64,000 nt of DNA from Erythrobacter sp. SCSIO 43205 (GTDB lineage Bacteria; Pseudomonadota; Alphaproteobacteria; Sphingomonadales; Sphingomonadaceae): contig NZ_CP063202.1 of the NCBI RefSeq assembly GCF_019904235.1, positions 62,001 to 126,000 of the forward strand, read 5' to 3'. Made by a program: the position numbers and the translations under genes. Below the pieces are notes generated by a model, which searched no databases, had not been told where the DNA came from, and worked only from the letters and a program-made list of their open reading frames with translations. Below, piece after piece: positions 29,978 through 39,253 of this stretch; within the stretch, counting starts at the first letter, position 1, and the number at the start of each line of letters is the position of its first letter.

Positions 29978-31828
29978 ATGAAAACCAAATTTGCAGCCCT
30001 GCTGCTTGCCTCTGTCGCGCTTGCCGGATGCGATGCGCTCACCCCGGTCGAAACGGTTGAATGTGGCACAGTTGCGCAAACCGAATGCCTCAACGCCTGG
30101 TTCGATGAGAAATTCGAAGAGGGTCTTGCCTTTTCGCCGATCAGCCAGACGGGCCTTGGTCGCAAGACCGATTATGACAAGATCGACGATTTCAGCGAAG
30201 AAGCCCAGCTTGAACAGCTCGAATGGATGCGCGCAGCAACCGCACAGATGGAAGCAAGCTTCGACTATGATGAGCTAACGCCTGACGCACAGCTTTCCTG
30301 GGATATGTGGAAGTTCCGCCTCGAGCAGGCAGAGCGCGCATGGGAGTTTCGCGAGCAAGCCTATATCCTGCACCAGATGGGCTCTGCGCAAAGCGAGTTG
30401 CCAACCTTCCTTTTGACCCAGCACAGGGTTGATGATGAAAGCGATATGCAGGCCTTTATCGCGCGAATCGGCGGTATTGGGGGCGCGATGGACCAACTGC
30501 TGGCCCGCGCAAAGGCGAATGCCGCTGCCGGCACTCGTCCGCCGCGCTTTGCCTATGATGCGGTTATTCTGGAATCGAAAAACCTCACCAGCGGCGCGCC
30601 GTTTGACAGGCCAAGCGAAAGCGGTGAGCCTTCGGCCATGTGGCAGGCTGTTGAGCGCCACCTTGCCAGCCTTACTGAAAGCGGCACCATTACCGCAGAA
30701 CGCGCAGAGGAGCTACGCGAAGAGGCGCGCACGGCACTGACCGAACAATTTGCCCCCGCCTACGCGCGCGTCATTGCCTGGTATGAGGAAGACCGCCCCA
30801 ACACCAGCGAACAGGCGCAAGGCGCAACCGCGCTTCCCAATGGTGAGGCATTCTATGCTGCCTCTTTGAAAGAGATGACCACCACCGACCTTACCGCCGA
30901 TGAAATTCACCAGATCGGCCTTGATGAGGTTGAACGTATCCAAGGGGAGATGCGCGCCATCATGGAGCAGGTGGGCTTTGAGGGGACTTTGCAGGAATTC
31001 TTCGAATTCACCCGCACCGATCCGCAATTCTTCTATCCCGACAACGAAGCCGGGGCACAGGCTTACATTGCGCAGGCGAAAGAGCACATCGACACGCTGA
31101 CCGAGCGCCTGCCAGAGTTTTTCGGCACGCTTCCCAAGGCGCCACTTGAAGTGCGCCGGGTCGAACCGTTCCGCGAACAGGATGGCGCAGCCCAGCATTA
31201 TCAGTCCGGCACGCCCGATGGCTCGCGTCCTGGCATTTATTACGCGCACCTGTCCGACATGAACGCCATGCCGATCCCGGAACTTGAATCGATCGCCTAT
31301 CACGAAGGCAATCCGGGGCATCATATGCAGGTTTCGATCGCGCAGGAGTTGGAAGGTGTGCCCAAATTCCGGTCGCAAGGCGGGTTCATCTCTGCCTTTG
31401 GCGAAGGCTGGGCTCTATATACCGAGACGCTGGCGAAAGAGATGGGTGGCTACAAGGATCCTTATTCCGACTTTGGCCGTCTATCGAGCGAGATCTGGCG
31501 CGCAATCCGTCTGGTGGTCGACACTGGCATCCACGCCAAGGGCTGGAGCGAGGAAGAAGCGGTGCAATATGCGCTTGAGAACTCACCTAACCCAGAGGCG
31601 GCTGTGCGCAGCGAAGTGCAGCGTTATTACGTGCTTCCGGGTCAGGCCACATCTTACAAGATCGGCATGATCCGGATTCAGGAACTGCGCGCGAAGGCTG
31701 AAGAAGAGCTTGGCGACAAGTTCGACATTCGCGGCTTCCACGATACGATCCTTGGCGGGGGCGCTGTGCCTCTGTCGATCATGGAAACCCGTGTGAACCG
31801 CTGGATCGAGAGCCAGAAAGCGGCCTAA
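29978..31828 (+). CDS. DUF885 family lipoprotein, putative metallopeptidase
   Basis: From ATG 29978 (GAGGGT nine bases upstream) the protein has 616 residues and a lipoprotein signal with lipobox LAGC (Cys at residue 18). The core carries the HEGNPGHH motif, a variant zinc-protease signature typical of DUF885, and a downstream ExxG region (GEGWALYTE). DUF885 proteins are thought to be gluzincin-like peptidases acting in the periplasm; substrates are unknown. It lies 77 bases after the BLUF gene on the same strand and ends at a bidirectional terminator. Confidence 0.9.
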   Translation: MKTKFAALLLASVALAGCDALTPVETVECGTVAQTECLNAWFDEKFEEGLAFSPISQTGLGRKTDYDKIDDFSEEAQLEQLEWMRAATAQMEASFDYDELTPDAQLSWDMWKFRLEQAERAWEFREQAYILHQMGSAQSELPTFLLTQHRVDDESDMQAFIARIGGIGGAMDQLLARAKANAAAGTRPPRFAYDAVILESKNLTSGAPFDRPSESGEPSAMWQAVERHLASLTESGTITAERAEELREEARTALTEQFAPAYARVIAWYEEDRPNTSEQAQGATALPNGEAFYAASLKEMTTTDLTADEIHQIGLDEVERIQGEMRAIMEQVGFEGTLQEFFEFTRTDPQFFYPDNEAGAQAYIAQAKEHIDTLTERLPEFFGTLPKAPLEVRRVEPFREQDGAAQHYQSGTPDGSRPGIYYAHLSDMNAMPIPELESIAYHEGNPGHHMQVSIAQELEGVPKFRSQGGFISAFGEGWALYTETLAKEMGGYKDPYSDFGRLSSEIWRAIRLVVDTGIHAKGWSEEEAVQYALENSPNPEAAVRSEVQRYYVLPGQATSYKIGMIRIQELRAKAEEELGDKFDIRGFHDTILGGGAVPLSIMETRVNRWIESQKAA

Positions 31829-31850
31829 CGGGCTTACAAGGCGTTAGTAA

Positions 31851-31887
31851 AAAGGGCGCGCAAGGTGGATAGCCTTGCGCGCCCTTT
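31851..31887. terminator. Bidirectional intrinsic terminator
   Basis: A perfect 15-base stem (31851-31865 with 31873-31887) and a 7-base loop lie between the convergent DUF885 and DUF305 genes. A and T runs flank it on both sides. Confidence 0.92.
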
Positions 31888-31909
31888 TGCGTTTGGATGA
31901 GGCTGGAAC

Positions 31910-34186
31910 CTACCCGCCTTTACGGCTGTTTGCGGCTGCCTCAATGACATCATCATCCCACGTTACCTGCGTTTGGGTTTGCGGGTTGAAGCGGGTGTTG
32001 GCGTAGCTTGCGCTTTCCGCTGCTGCGATTTCTTCGGCGGTCAGAAATTCAGATGGCTCCAGCGCAAAGACATCAAGCCCGCGCGTGATTTCGGTCGCGT
32101 AGATGCGGCCATTGTACCAGTATGACGACCAGTATCCGCCGACCACGAGCTGTTCATCATCAATCGGTCCGCGATCAAAGAAGGCGATTTCCTTGGGGTT
32201 CGCACTGTCGGTGAAATCCATCACGCTGATGCCGCCCTGATACCAGCTTTGCACAAACAGATCGCGGCCCGGAACGGGAATGATCGAGCCATTGTGCGCG
32301 ACGCAGTTTTCGGTGTCGCTTTGCGGTCCGGGCATTTTGTAGTGGCTGCGGAATTCAAGCTTGCCATCGACAATGTCATAGATCGCATTCGCGCCCCAAG
32401 TCATCGGGTCCGATGCCTTGCAACGCGGACGACCGCCGCCGCCCCATTCGTCGGTGAAGATCACCTTGGTGCCGTCGTTATTGAACGTCGCCGAGTGCCA
32501 ATAGGCAAAGCCCTTGTCGAACACGCTATCGGTGCGAACCGGGTTGTAGGGATCGGAAATATCCATGATGATCCCATTGCCCGAACACGCACCTGCCGCG
32601 ATGTTCAGCGATGGGAAGACGGTGATGTCATGGCATTGGTTGGTTTCGCGAGTGTCTTGCGCATCATCGCTCGACTTGCCGCCATTCCAAAGGCCAGCGA
32701 TTTCGCCCGTCTCGCTATCAGCGAAAACGCGCGGGCTACTGGTGATGCGGGCCGCCGCCGGATTAGCGATGGGGATTTCAATCACGTCGATGCTGAAAAG
32801 CGCGGTGCGGCTATCGGAACGATTGGGAACGCAGCGTGCAAGCTCTTCAGTTTCGCGCACTACTGAAGTGCCCGAGTTGTAAACGATGAGCTTTTCCTCA
32901 TCGGCGCTGACGATGGAGTGGGTGTGGCTGCCGCGACAGGTCTGAACCTGACCCACCTGACGCACTGCGGAAAGGTCGGAAATGTCAAAGATACGAAGGC
33001 CGCGGAAGCGCTCTTCACTGACTTTGCCCTCAACTCCCTGTAAGCCGCAATCGACGCGCCCGCGCGTTTGTTCCACGCTCATGATAAGCAGGTTGCCAGC
33101 GACCGAGACATCGCCCTGCCCTCCCGGACAAACGACCGACGACATAAGAGTGGGTACACCATCATCGCCAAGCTTGTAGATGTTGAAGCCGTGATAATTT
33201 CCGGCAACCATGATGTCGTCGTAAAACGCCATATCGGTGTTAGCGAAATCGAGGAGCGGCGAACGCTCTGCGAACTGCGTCAGGCTTTCGCCATCCTCTT
33301 CTGGCTCTGCAACCTCCTCTGCGTCTTCCACTTCATCACTTGGCAAAGCAGGGCGAAGGTCAGCAGGGTTATCAGGGTTGAAGAAGCCCGCAGGCTTTGG
33401 CAGCGACACGACTTTGCGAAGGTTCATGATCGCCTCGCCCGCATCGGCAAAGCCAACCGCAAGCCCTGAGCGCGGATCGGTGGAAAGCCCTGCAAGAAGG
33501 GTATCCATGCGGTCGATTTCGCTTTGCTGATCAGCTTCGATATCGCCGACAAACTGGAACAGGACCGGGTCCGCAGCGCTGCCCGGTTGGTCAAGCAGAT
33601 CCTCAACCATGGTAAGCGCGCCTTCGTGGTGCGCAATCATCAAGGTGAGGAACATCTTGTCAAAAGCAGCGCCTTCGAGGGTAGCAAGCTCAGCCATCTG
33701 CTCAGGCGTTGCCATGCCCGCCATTGGCATATGGTCCATGCCATGCTGGCCATGGTTGGCGTGCTGCGAGTGGTCCATCGCGGAATGATCCATGCCTGAA
33801 TGGTCCATTCCGGCCATCACGGTTTTTTCACCGCGCGCGGACAGCCAGTTGTTCATAAACTCAATCTCGTCAGCCTGGCTCGACAAGATCCGACCCGCTG
33901 CGGTGACGACGTCTTCGTTATTGGTACGCCCTTCGACAAGCTCGGCCATATCGACCGCTTGTTGGTGATGGACGATCATGCCTTGCATGAAAGCAACATC
34001 GGCATCGGTGTAGCTTGATTTCGCGATTTCGCTCGCTTCACTTGCGCTAAGCGTTTTGCTCGCCTGGCCGGGTGCGCCGGGCAGGATGATGGGCGCCGTT
34101 TGGGCCAGAGCAAGGCTTGAACCAGTCAAAAGAAGGCCGGTAACAAGGCCGCGTGTTCCCAAAGCCAATTTGCGTTGCATGATCAT
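31910..34186 (-). CDS. DUF305 and LVIVD beta-propeller fusion, exported, His/Met-rich
   Basis: The 758-residue protein has a signal peptide (about residues 1-29, ending ALAQ). A split DUF305 domain follows, with MIVHHQQAVDMA near residue 70 and MIAHHEGALTMV near 185. Between them is a linker of repeated MDHS units (GMDHSGMDHSAMDHS) rich in His and Met, typical of copper binding. An acidic stretch leads into a ~450-residue LVIVD-type repeat propeller with segments like IFDISDLS and VMDFTDSANPKEI. ATG 34186 has GAGGA at -5; ATG 34180 is an alternative. A periplasmic metal-binding role is likely, but its partner is unknown. Confidence 0.88.
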   Translation of the reverse strand: MIMQRKLALGTRGLVTGLLLTGSSLALAQTAPIILPGAPGQASKTLSASEASEIAKSSYTDADVAFMQGMIVHHQQAVDMAELVEGRTNNEDVVTAAGRILSSQADEIEFMNNWLSARGEKTVMAGMDHSGMDHSAMDHSQHANHGQHGMDHMPMAGMATPEQMAELATLEGAAFDKMFLTLMIAHHEGALTMVEDLLDQPGSAADPVLFQFVGDIEADQQSEIDRMDTLLAGLSTDPRSGLAVGFADAGEAIMNLRKVVSLPKPAGFFNPDNPADLRPALPSDEVEDAEEVAEPEEDGESLTQFAERSPLLDFANTDMAFYDDIMVAGNYHGFNIYKLGDDGVPTLMSSVVCPGGQGDVSVAGNLLIMSVEQTRGRVDCGLQGVEGKVSEERFRGLRIFDISDLSAVRQVGQVQTCRGSHTHSIVSADEEKLIVYNSGTSVVRETEELARCVPNRSDSRTALFSIDVIEIPIANPAAARITSSPRVFADSETGEIAGLWNGGKSSDDAQDTRETNQCHDITVFPSLNIAAGACSGNGIIMDISDPYNPVRTDSVFDKGFAYWHSATFNNDGTKVIFTDEWGGGGRPRCKASDPMTWGANAIYDIVDGKLEFRSHYKMPGPQSDTENCVAHNGSIIPVPGRDLFVQSWYQGGISVMDFTDSANPKEIAFFDRGPIDDEQLVVGGYWSSYWYNGRIYATEITRGLDVFALEPSEFLTAEEIAAAESASYANTRFNPQTQTQVTWDDDVIEAAANSRKGG

Positions 34187-34453
34187 TCATGTCCTCATGT
34201 GTTTGCGTTTGACGCCATTCCTGCCCGATTGCCTGTGCCAGTCAAGGCTCTAACCGAAAGCTTGCATACATACGCAACAAGGGAACAATCGAAGGGTTCC
34301 TCGCATTATTATTAGTGCGGGCTTTTTCATCCAAACCGAGAATCGGTCGCGAAGCCAGCACATCTCGCCGCAGTCACACCACGCTGTTCTTGCCGCGCTT
34401 CATCTAAGAGCCTTAGAACTGGCTTAAGCTCACGCTAACCCTGTTGGAAGTAT

Positions 34454-35500
34454 ATGCCCCCTATGGCCCTCCAATCTCTTTTTACTTCGCTCGCACGCAA
34501 AGCAGCCCCTTTCGCGCTTGCTTTGGCGATGTTTTCAACGCCCGCTTTCGCTCAGGATAACGCCCTTGAGGCGAGTTTTGACGATGCCTTTGGTACAGAA
34601 GCGCGCGCGCCCTCAACCTTTGAAGCGATTTACGCGAGCGGCTTTGAACAACGCATTGCGCAGCTCGCCGATGGCAGTCAGGGGCGCATTGGCGTTGCGG
34701 CATGGGACTTGGCAACCGGCGAGCAGGTCACCGTGCTGGGTGACCAATTGTTCCCGATGGCCTCAACCAGCAAAATCGCAGTCGCTGCCACCTATCTCGA
34801 AATGGTGGAGCAGGGGCGCTATTCACTCACCAGTGAGTTTCCGCTGCTTATCCCGGTGCGCTCTGCCAAATTCTCATCGCCAGCCGCACCTGTGCGCAAG
34901 GGCAATACGATGGCAGCGATTGACCTTATCGAGATTATGATCACCCGCTCCAGCAACCCGGCAACCGACGCGCTTCTCGCAGCTGTAGGCGGGCCGCCTG
35001 CTGTGAACAACTGGATGCGCCGTCAGGGGATCACTGACTTTTCCATCGACCGCGACATCGCAACTCTGGTGCGCGACGATGGCGAATATGATCCGGCCAA
35101 CTGGATTGATGAACGCGATGCGGCCACTCCCAAAGCGATGGTGCGCCTTCTTGCAGGGCTTTATCGGGGCGAATTCTTGAGCGAGGAAAGCCGCCGCGTG
35201 CTGCTCGGCGCGATGAGCCGTACGGTTACCGGCAAACGCCGGATTGTCGCCAATATGCCCGGCGAAGCGCGGGTTAGCCACAAGACCGGATCGCTCAACA
35301 ACACATCTTCTGACGTTGGTATTATCGAAAGCCCGGATGGCCGCGCGATTGCCGTGGCCATCTATGTAACGGGCCAGGGTGCACGCCGCGCGCGCGAGGC
35401 GCGGATTGCCGAGATCGCAAGAGCGATTTACGACGGGTTCAATGCCAAAGCGCGCGCAGATCGCACATGGACCAGCGCGCCGCGCATGGGTGGCGGCTAA
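34454..35500 (+). CDS. Class A beta-lactamase-like serine hydrolase
   Basis: The 348-residue protein has a signal peptide (cut near residue 34, AFAQ). Active-site landmarks are S104-T-S-K107 (the SxxK motif), R165-S166-S167-N168 where class A enzymes have SDN, and H276-K277-T278-G279. The omega-loop glutamate equivalent to E166 is not evident, though ERDAATPKAM matches the region after it. It may be a genuine beta-lactamase of a divergent chromosomal type or a penicillin-binding hydrolase with other substrates. No regulator (ampR/blaI) lies nearby. Confidence 0.85.
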   Translation: MPPMALQSLFTSLARKAAPFALALAMFSTPAFAQDNALEASFDDAFGTEARAPSTFEAIYASGFEQRIAQLADGSQGRIGVAAWDLATGEQVTVLGDQLFPMASTSKIAVAATYLEMVEQGRYSLTSEFPLLIPVRSAKFSSPAAPVRKGNTMAAIDLIEIMITRSSNPATDALLAAVGGPPAVNNWMRRQGITDFSIDRDIATLVRDDGEYDPANWIDERDAATPKAMVRLLAGLYRGEFLSEESRRVLLGAMSRTVTGKRRIVANMPGEARVSHKTGSLNNTSSDVGIIESPDGRAIAVAIYVTGQGARRAREARIAEIARAIYDGFNAKARADRTWTSAPRMGGG

Positions 35501-35526
35501 CCGCTCGCTTCGCTTTCAGGCAAAGA

Positions 35527-35560
35527 AAAAGGCGGCATCCCGAACGGGGCGCCGCCTTTT
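35527..35560. terminator. Intrinsic terminator between convergent genes
   Basis: AAAAGGCGGC (35527-35536) pairs with GCCGCCTTTT (35551-35560) over a 14-base loop. It serves the beta-lactamase-like gene and probably the convergent lipoprotein gene. Confidence 0.86.
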
Positions 35561-35603
35561 CTTTATGGCTCAGCGCAGAGCGCGAGCCAAAGTCACTTGC
35601 GAA

Positions 35604-35894
35604 TTACTCGCCGTCGACCATTGCTTCTGCGTTAGCAGCTGCTTCGTCAGCAGCGCCTTCAACGGCAGCAGCCGCGTCGCCAGCAGCTTCTTCGGTTGCA
35701 GCAGCAGCATCGCCAGCAGCTTCACCAGCAGCAGCAGCGCCTTCTTCAGCAGCAGCAGTTGCATCGTCAGCGATCGAAGCAGCGTCTGCAGCCATTGCAT
35801 CGCCGGTTTCGCCAACTGCGTCTGCGGTTTCACCGCAAGCAGCAAGGCCAAGAGCAGAAGTTGCAACAGCAGCGGCAAGAACAAACTTACGCAT
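35604..35894 (-). CDS. Small Ala-rich repeat lipoprotein
   Basis: The 96-residue product has a lipobox LAAC (Cys at residue 20) and a mature part of repeated EEAAGDAAAA-like units, predicted as a long helix. It resembles in plan, not in exact sequence, the lipoprotein at 20238-20522. Low-complexity repeats make homology hard to judge. Function unknown. It is monocistronic with a ~270-base region before polA. Confidence 0.82.
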   Translation of the reverse strand: MRKFVLAAAVATSALGLAACGETADAVGETGDAMAADAASIADDATAAAEEGAAAAGEAAGDAAAATEEAAGDAAAAVEGAADEAAANAEAMVDGE

Positions 35895-36163
35895 AATGAT
35901 AATTCCTTATTCAGCGTAGAAGAAACGCACCCCCTCCAAAGGGAAAGCGCCGTAGCCTCGCGACTTCATTCAAAAGAACCCGCTCGGCACTGCTGTCTAA
36001 ATAATGGCAGAAATGGGGCAAGACAAGTAAAATGTGGCAACACGCCTCATTTTGGCCTTATTGTCGCCACATTTGGGCGCGCAGTCCCGGCGATCTGATC
36101 TATCGGGCTAAAGCGTCCTAAGCGCTCTTACGCGGGCGCTCGCACGGTGCTAGCGATGGCTTC

Positions 36164-39019
36164 ATGTCAGATAAGCAAAAGCACCTCTATCTCGTCGACG
36201 GCTCGGCCTATATTTTCCGCGCCTATCATCGCTTGCCACCGCTTACGAACCCGGAAGGGACCCCGGTGGGCGCAGTGTATGGCTACACCACCATGCTGTG
36301 GAAGCTGGCCTCTGATCTGGATGAAGCCGATGGTCCGACCCATATGGCGGTGATCCTCGACAAGGATTCGAAGAGCTTTCGCAACGACATTTATCCCGAA
36401 TACAAAGCCAACCGGCCAGAGCCGCCTGAAGATTTGCGGCCACAATTCCCGCTGATCCGTGATGCGACCCGCGCCTTTAGCCTGCCGTGCATCGAGGAAC
36501 AGGGTTTGGAAGCCGATGACCTCATCGCATCCTACGCCCGCGAGGCACAGCGCAAGGGGTGGGACGTCACCATCGTCTCTTCCGACAAGGATTTGATGCA
36601 ATTGGTGGGCGAGGAAAACGGTGCACGCATCGATATGCTCGACACGATGAAATCGCAGCGCATCTATGTGGAGGAAGTCGAAGACAAGTTTGGCGTGACC
36701 CCTGATCTGGTTGGCGATGTTTTGGCGCTGATGGGGGATAGCGTCGACAATATTCCGGGCATTTATGGCGTTGGACCTAAGACCGCCTCGAAGCTCATCG
36801 CAGAACATGGCTCGCTCACCGCTGCGCTTGATCAAGCGCCGGATATGAAAAAATCCAAGCTCAAAGAGCGGCTGATCGAAGGCCGCAAGGATGCAGAACT
36901 ATCGCGCGTTCTGGTGACGCTTAAAGAGGACTGCGACCTGCCCGTCGCGCTTGAGGATATGGAGCTCGGCAAAATCCCTGAGGAGCCGCTCGCAGAGTTT
37001 CTGCAGACGCATGGGTTCAATTCTCTTCTCAAACGCCTCGGTGCAGGTTCCGGTTCGCCCGAACGCGCGAACAATCTCAATCCTGCTAAAGCGGATACAA
37101 GCGGTGACAAGGGCACTGAGCAAGGTAACCGCCAGCCGCTTCCCGAAATGCCCAAGGTTGATCGAAGCGCCTATGAGACGGTACAAGCGCTAGACCGCCT
37201 TCAAGAATGGGTGGAGCGCGCCACGCTTGCGCGCCTCGTCGCGGTCGATACCGAAACCTCCTCTTTGGACGCGATGCAGGCCGATCTTGTGGGCGTCAGT
37301 CTCGCGCTTGGCCCTAATGATGCGTGCTACATCCCGCTGGCGCATTATACGAGTGAGGGGGGCGGCGACGATATGTTCGCCGAAAAGCCTGAACAGGTGC
37401 CGATGGACGAGGCGCTCGCCGCGCTCAAACCGATGCTTGAAAGCGATGCCGTTCTCAAAGTCTTCCAGAACGGCAAGTATGATTTGAATGTCCTTGTCCG
37501 CTCCGGGATCAGTGTCTCACCAATCGAAGACACGATGGTGATGAGCTTTGACCTCGACGCAGGGCGAGGTGAGGGTATCGGTGGCGGACACGGCATGGAC
37601 GAGCTGTCCGAACGCCACCTTGGCCACACGCCTTTATCTTTCAAGGAGGTCTGCGGAACCGGCAAAAAGGCAATCCCCTTTGGCGAAGTGCCCTTGGACC
37701 GCGCGACCGAATATGCCGCCGAGGATGCGGACGTGACCTTGCGCCTTTATCGGATGCTGAAACCCCGTCTTTCCGAAGAAGGCGGCAGCAGCATTTACGA
37801 ACGCGTTGATCGCCCGCTTATCCCGGTGGTTGCCGGGATGGAACGCGAAGGCATCAAGGTCGACCGCGCACGGCTTGCCAAGCTTTCAGAGGAGTTCGCC
37901 ACCGAAACCGCGCGGCTTGAAAAAGACATCCACGAGGCGGCTGGTGAAGAATTCTCGGTTGGAAGCCCCAAGCAATTGGGCGAAATCCTGTTCGACAAGA
38001 TGGGCTTCAAGGGTGGCAAGAAAGGCAAGAGCGGTGCCTATTCTACCGATCAGGCCACGCTTGAGAAACTGAGCTCAGATCCCGAAGCGGCCAAGATCAC
38101 CAAGAAGGTGCTCGAATGGCGGCATTTGTCGAAGCTCAAATCCACCTATACCGACGCGCTTCAGGCCCAGATCAATCCCGATACAGGCCGCGTGCACACA
38201 AGCTATAGTCTGGTTGGTGCACAAACCGGGCGACTGTCCTCAACCGATCCCAACCTGCAGAACATCCCCATCCGCACGCCCATCGGGCGACAAATTCGCG
38301 AGGCTTTCGTGCCCGAAGACGGCAACGTCCTGCTCGCTGCCGACTACAGCCAGATCGAGCTGCGTCTGGCGGCGCATATGGCCGATGTGGAGACACTCAA
38401 GGAAGCCTTTGCCAATGGCGAAGACATCCACTCGCGCACCGCAACCGAGATGTTTGGCGAAGTCACGCGCGATACCCGCGCGCGCGCCAAGACGATCAAC
38501 TTCGCAATCCTGTACGGCATTTCGCGCTGGGGGCTTGCCGGACGCCTTGAGGTCGAGCCCGACGAGGCGCAAGCCATGATCGACACCTATTTCCAACGCT
38601 TCCCCGGCATCCAGCGCTATATCTCCGAAACGCTGACCACGGTCGGCGAGCGCGGCTATTCCGAAACATTGTTCGGTCGCAAGACGTGGTTCCCCCGGAT
38701 CAAATCCAAGAACCAGGCCGAACGCCAAGGATCAGAGCGCGCCGCGATCAACGCGCCCATTCAAGGGACCAGCGCCGACATCATCAAGCGGGCGATGGCG
38801 AGGATGCTGCCTGCGCTTCGTGATGCGGGCCTAAAGGACGTGCGGATGCTCCTGCAAGTGCACGATGAATTGGTGTTCGAACTGCCGGAAGGTGATGTCG
38901 CAGCCGCCTCTCCCATCATTGAGCGCGTAATGGCAGAGGCCGCGCTTCCCGCTGTCACTCTCGACGTGCCGCTCGCAATTGATATTGGCACGGGGTCAAG
39001 CTGGGATGCGGCGCATTGA
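36164..39019 (+). CDS. polA: DNA polymerase I
   Basis: The 951-residue protein has all three domains. The 5'-3' exonuclease part opens HLYLVDGSAYIFRAYH. A 3'-5' exonuclease domain has an intact D-x-E motif (VAVDTETSSLD, near residue 365). The polymerase part has motif A DYSQIELRLAAH and motif C VHDELVFE. The retained DTE suggests working proofreading, unlike the degenerate version in Taq or Bacillus. It removes primers and fills gaps in replication and repair. Its TGA overlaps the TTG start of the next small gene. Confidence 0.97.
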   Translation: MSDKQKHLYLVDGSAYIFRAYHRLPPLTNPEGTPVGAVYGYTTMLWKLASDLDEADGPTHMAVILDKDSKSFRNDIYPEYKANRPEPPEDLRPQFPLIRDATRAFSLPCIEEQGLEADDLIASYAREAQRKGWDVTIVSSDKDLMQLVGEENGARIDMLDTMKSQRIYVEEVEDKFGVTPDLVGDVLALMGDSVDNIPGIYGVGPKTASKLIAEHGSLTAALDQAPDMKKSKLKERLIEGRKDAELSRVLVTLKEDCDLPVALEDMELGKIPEEPLAEFLQTHGFNSLLKRLGAGSGSPERANNLNPAKADTSGDKGTEQGNRQPLPEMPKVDRSAYETVQALDRLQEWVERATLARLVAVDTETSSLDAMQADLVGVSLALGPNDACYIPLAHYTSEGGGDDMFAEKPEQVPMDEALAALKPMLESDAVLKVFQNGKYDLNVLVRSGISVSPIEDTMVMSFDLDAGRGEGIGGGHGMDELSERHLGHTPLSFKEVCGTGKKAIPFGEVPLDRATEYAAEDADVTLRLYRMLKPRLSEEGGSSIYERVDRPLIPVVAGMEREGIKVDRARLAKLSEEFATETARLEKDIHEAAGEEFSVGSPKQLGEILFDKMGFKGGKKGKSGAYSTDQATLEKLSSDPEAAKITKKVLEWRHLSKLKSTYTDALQAQINPDTGRVHTSYSLVGAQTGRLSSTDPNLQNIPIRTPIGRQIREAFVPEDGNVLLAADYSQIELRLAAHMADVETLKEAFANGEDIHSRTATEMFGEVTRDTRARAKTINFAILYGISRWGLAGRLEVEPDEAQAMIDTYFQRFPGIQRYISETLTTVGERGYSETLFGRKTWFPRIKSKNQAERQGSERAAINAPIQGTSADIIKRAMARMLPALRDAGLKDVRMLLQVHDELVFELPEGDVAAASPIIERVMAEAALPAVTLDVPLAIDIGTGSSWDAAH

Positions 39020-39249
39020 GTTTAAAACTTGCACTAAGGGTGGCGGCGATATTGCTGTTCCTTGGCGCAGGGGTCTTGGCATGGATATGGAACGCGCGTC
39101 GCGCGCTCCCTTACAATGACGAGGGGCGCTATTTCGATCCGCTTGGCGGCGTTGTGATGCACGAACAGGCCGTCACCCCATACGGCCTGTCCGCGCTTGC
39201 ACTCGCCTTACTCGGATCAATCTGCGCTTTCACCTCAAGCAGAGCCTAA
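39016..39249 (+). CDS. Small membrane protein of unknown function
   Basis: A TTG start at 39016 overlaps the polA stop (TTGA), suggesting coupled translation. The 77-residue product has two hydrophobic segments (about residues 5-24 and 58-74) around a hydrophilic loop with YNDEGRYFDP. No family is recognised. Coupling to polA and a plausible two-helix layout support it as real. Confidence 0.7.
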   Translation: MSLKLALRVAAILLFLGAGVLAWIWNARRALPYNDEGRYFDPLGGVVMHEQAVTPYGLSALALALLGSICAFTSSRA

Positions 39250-39253
39250 CGCG

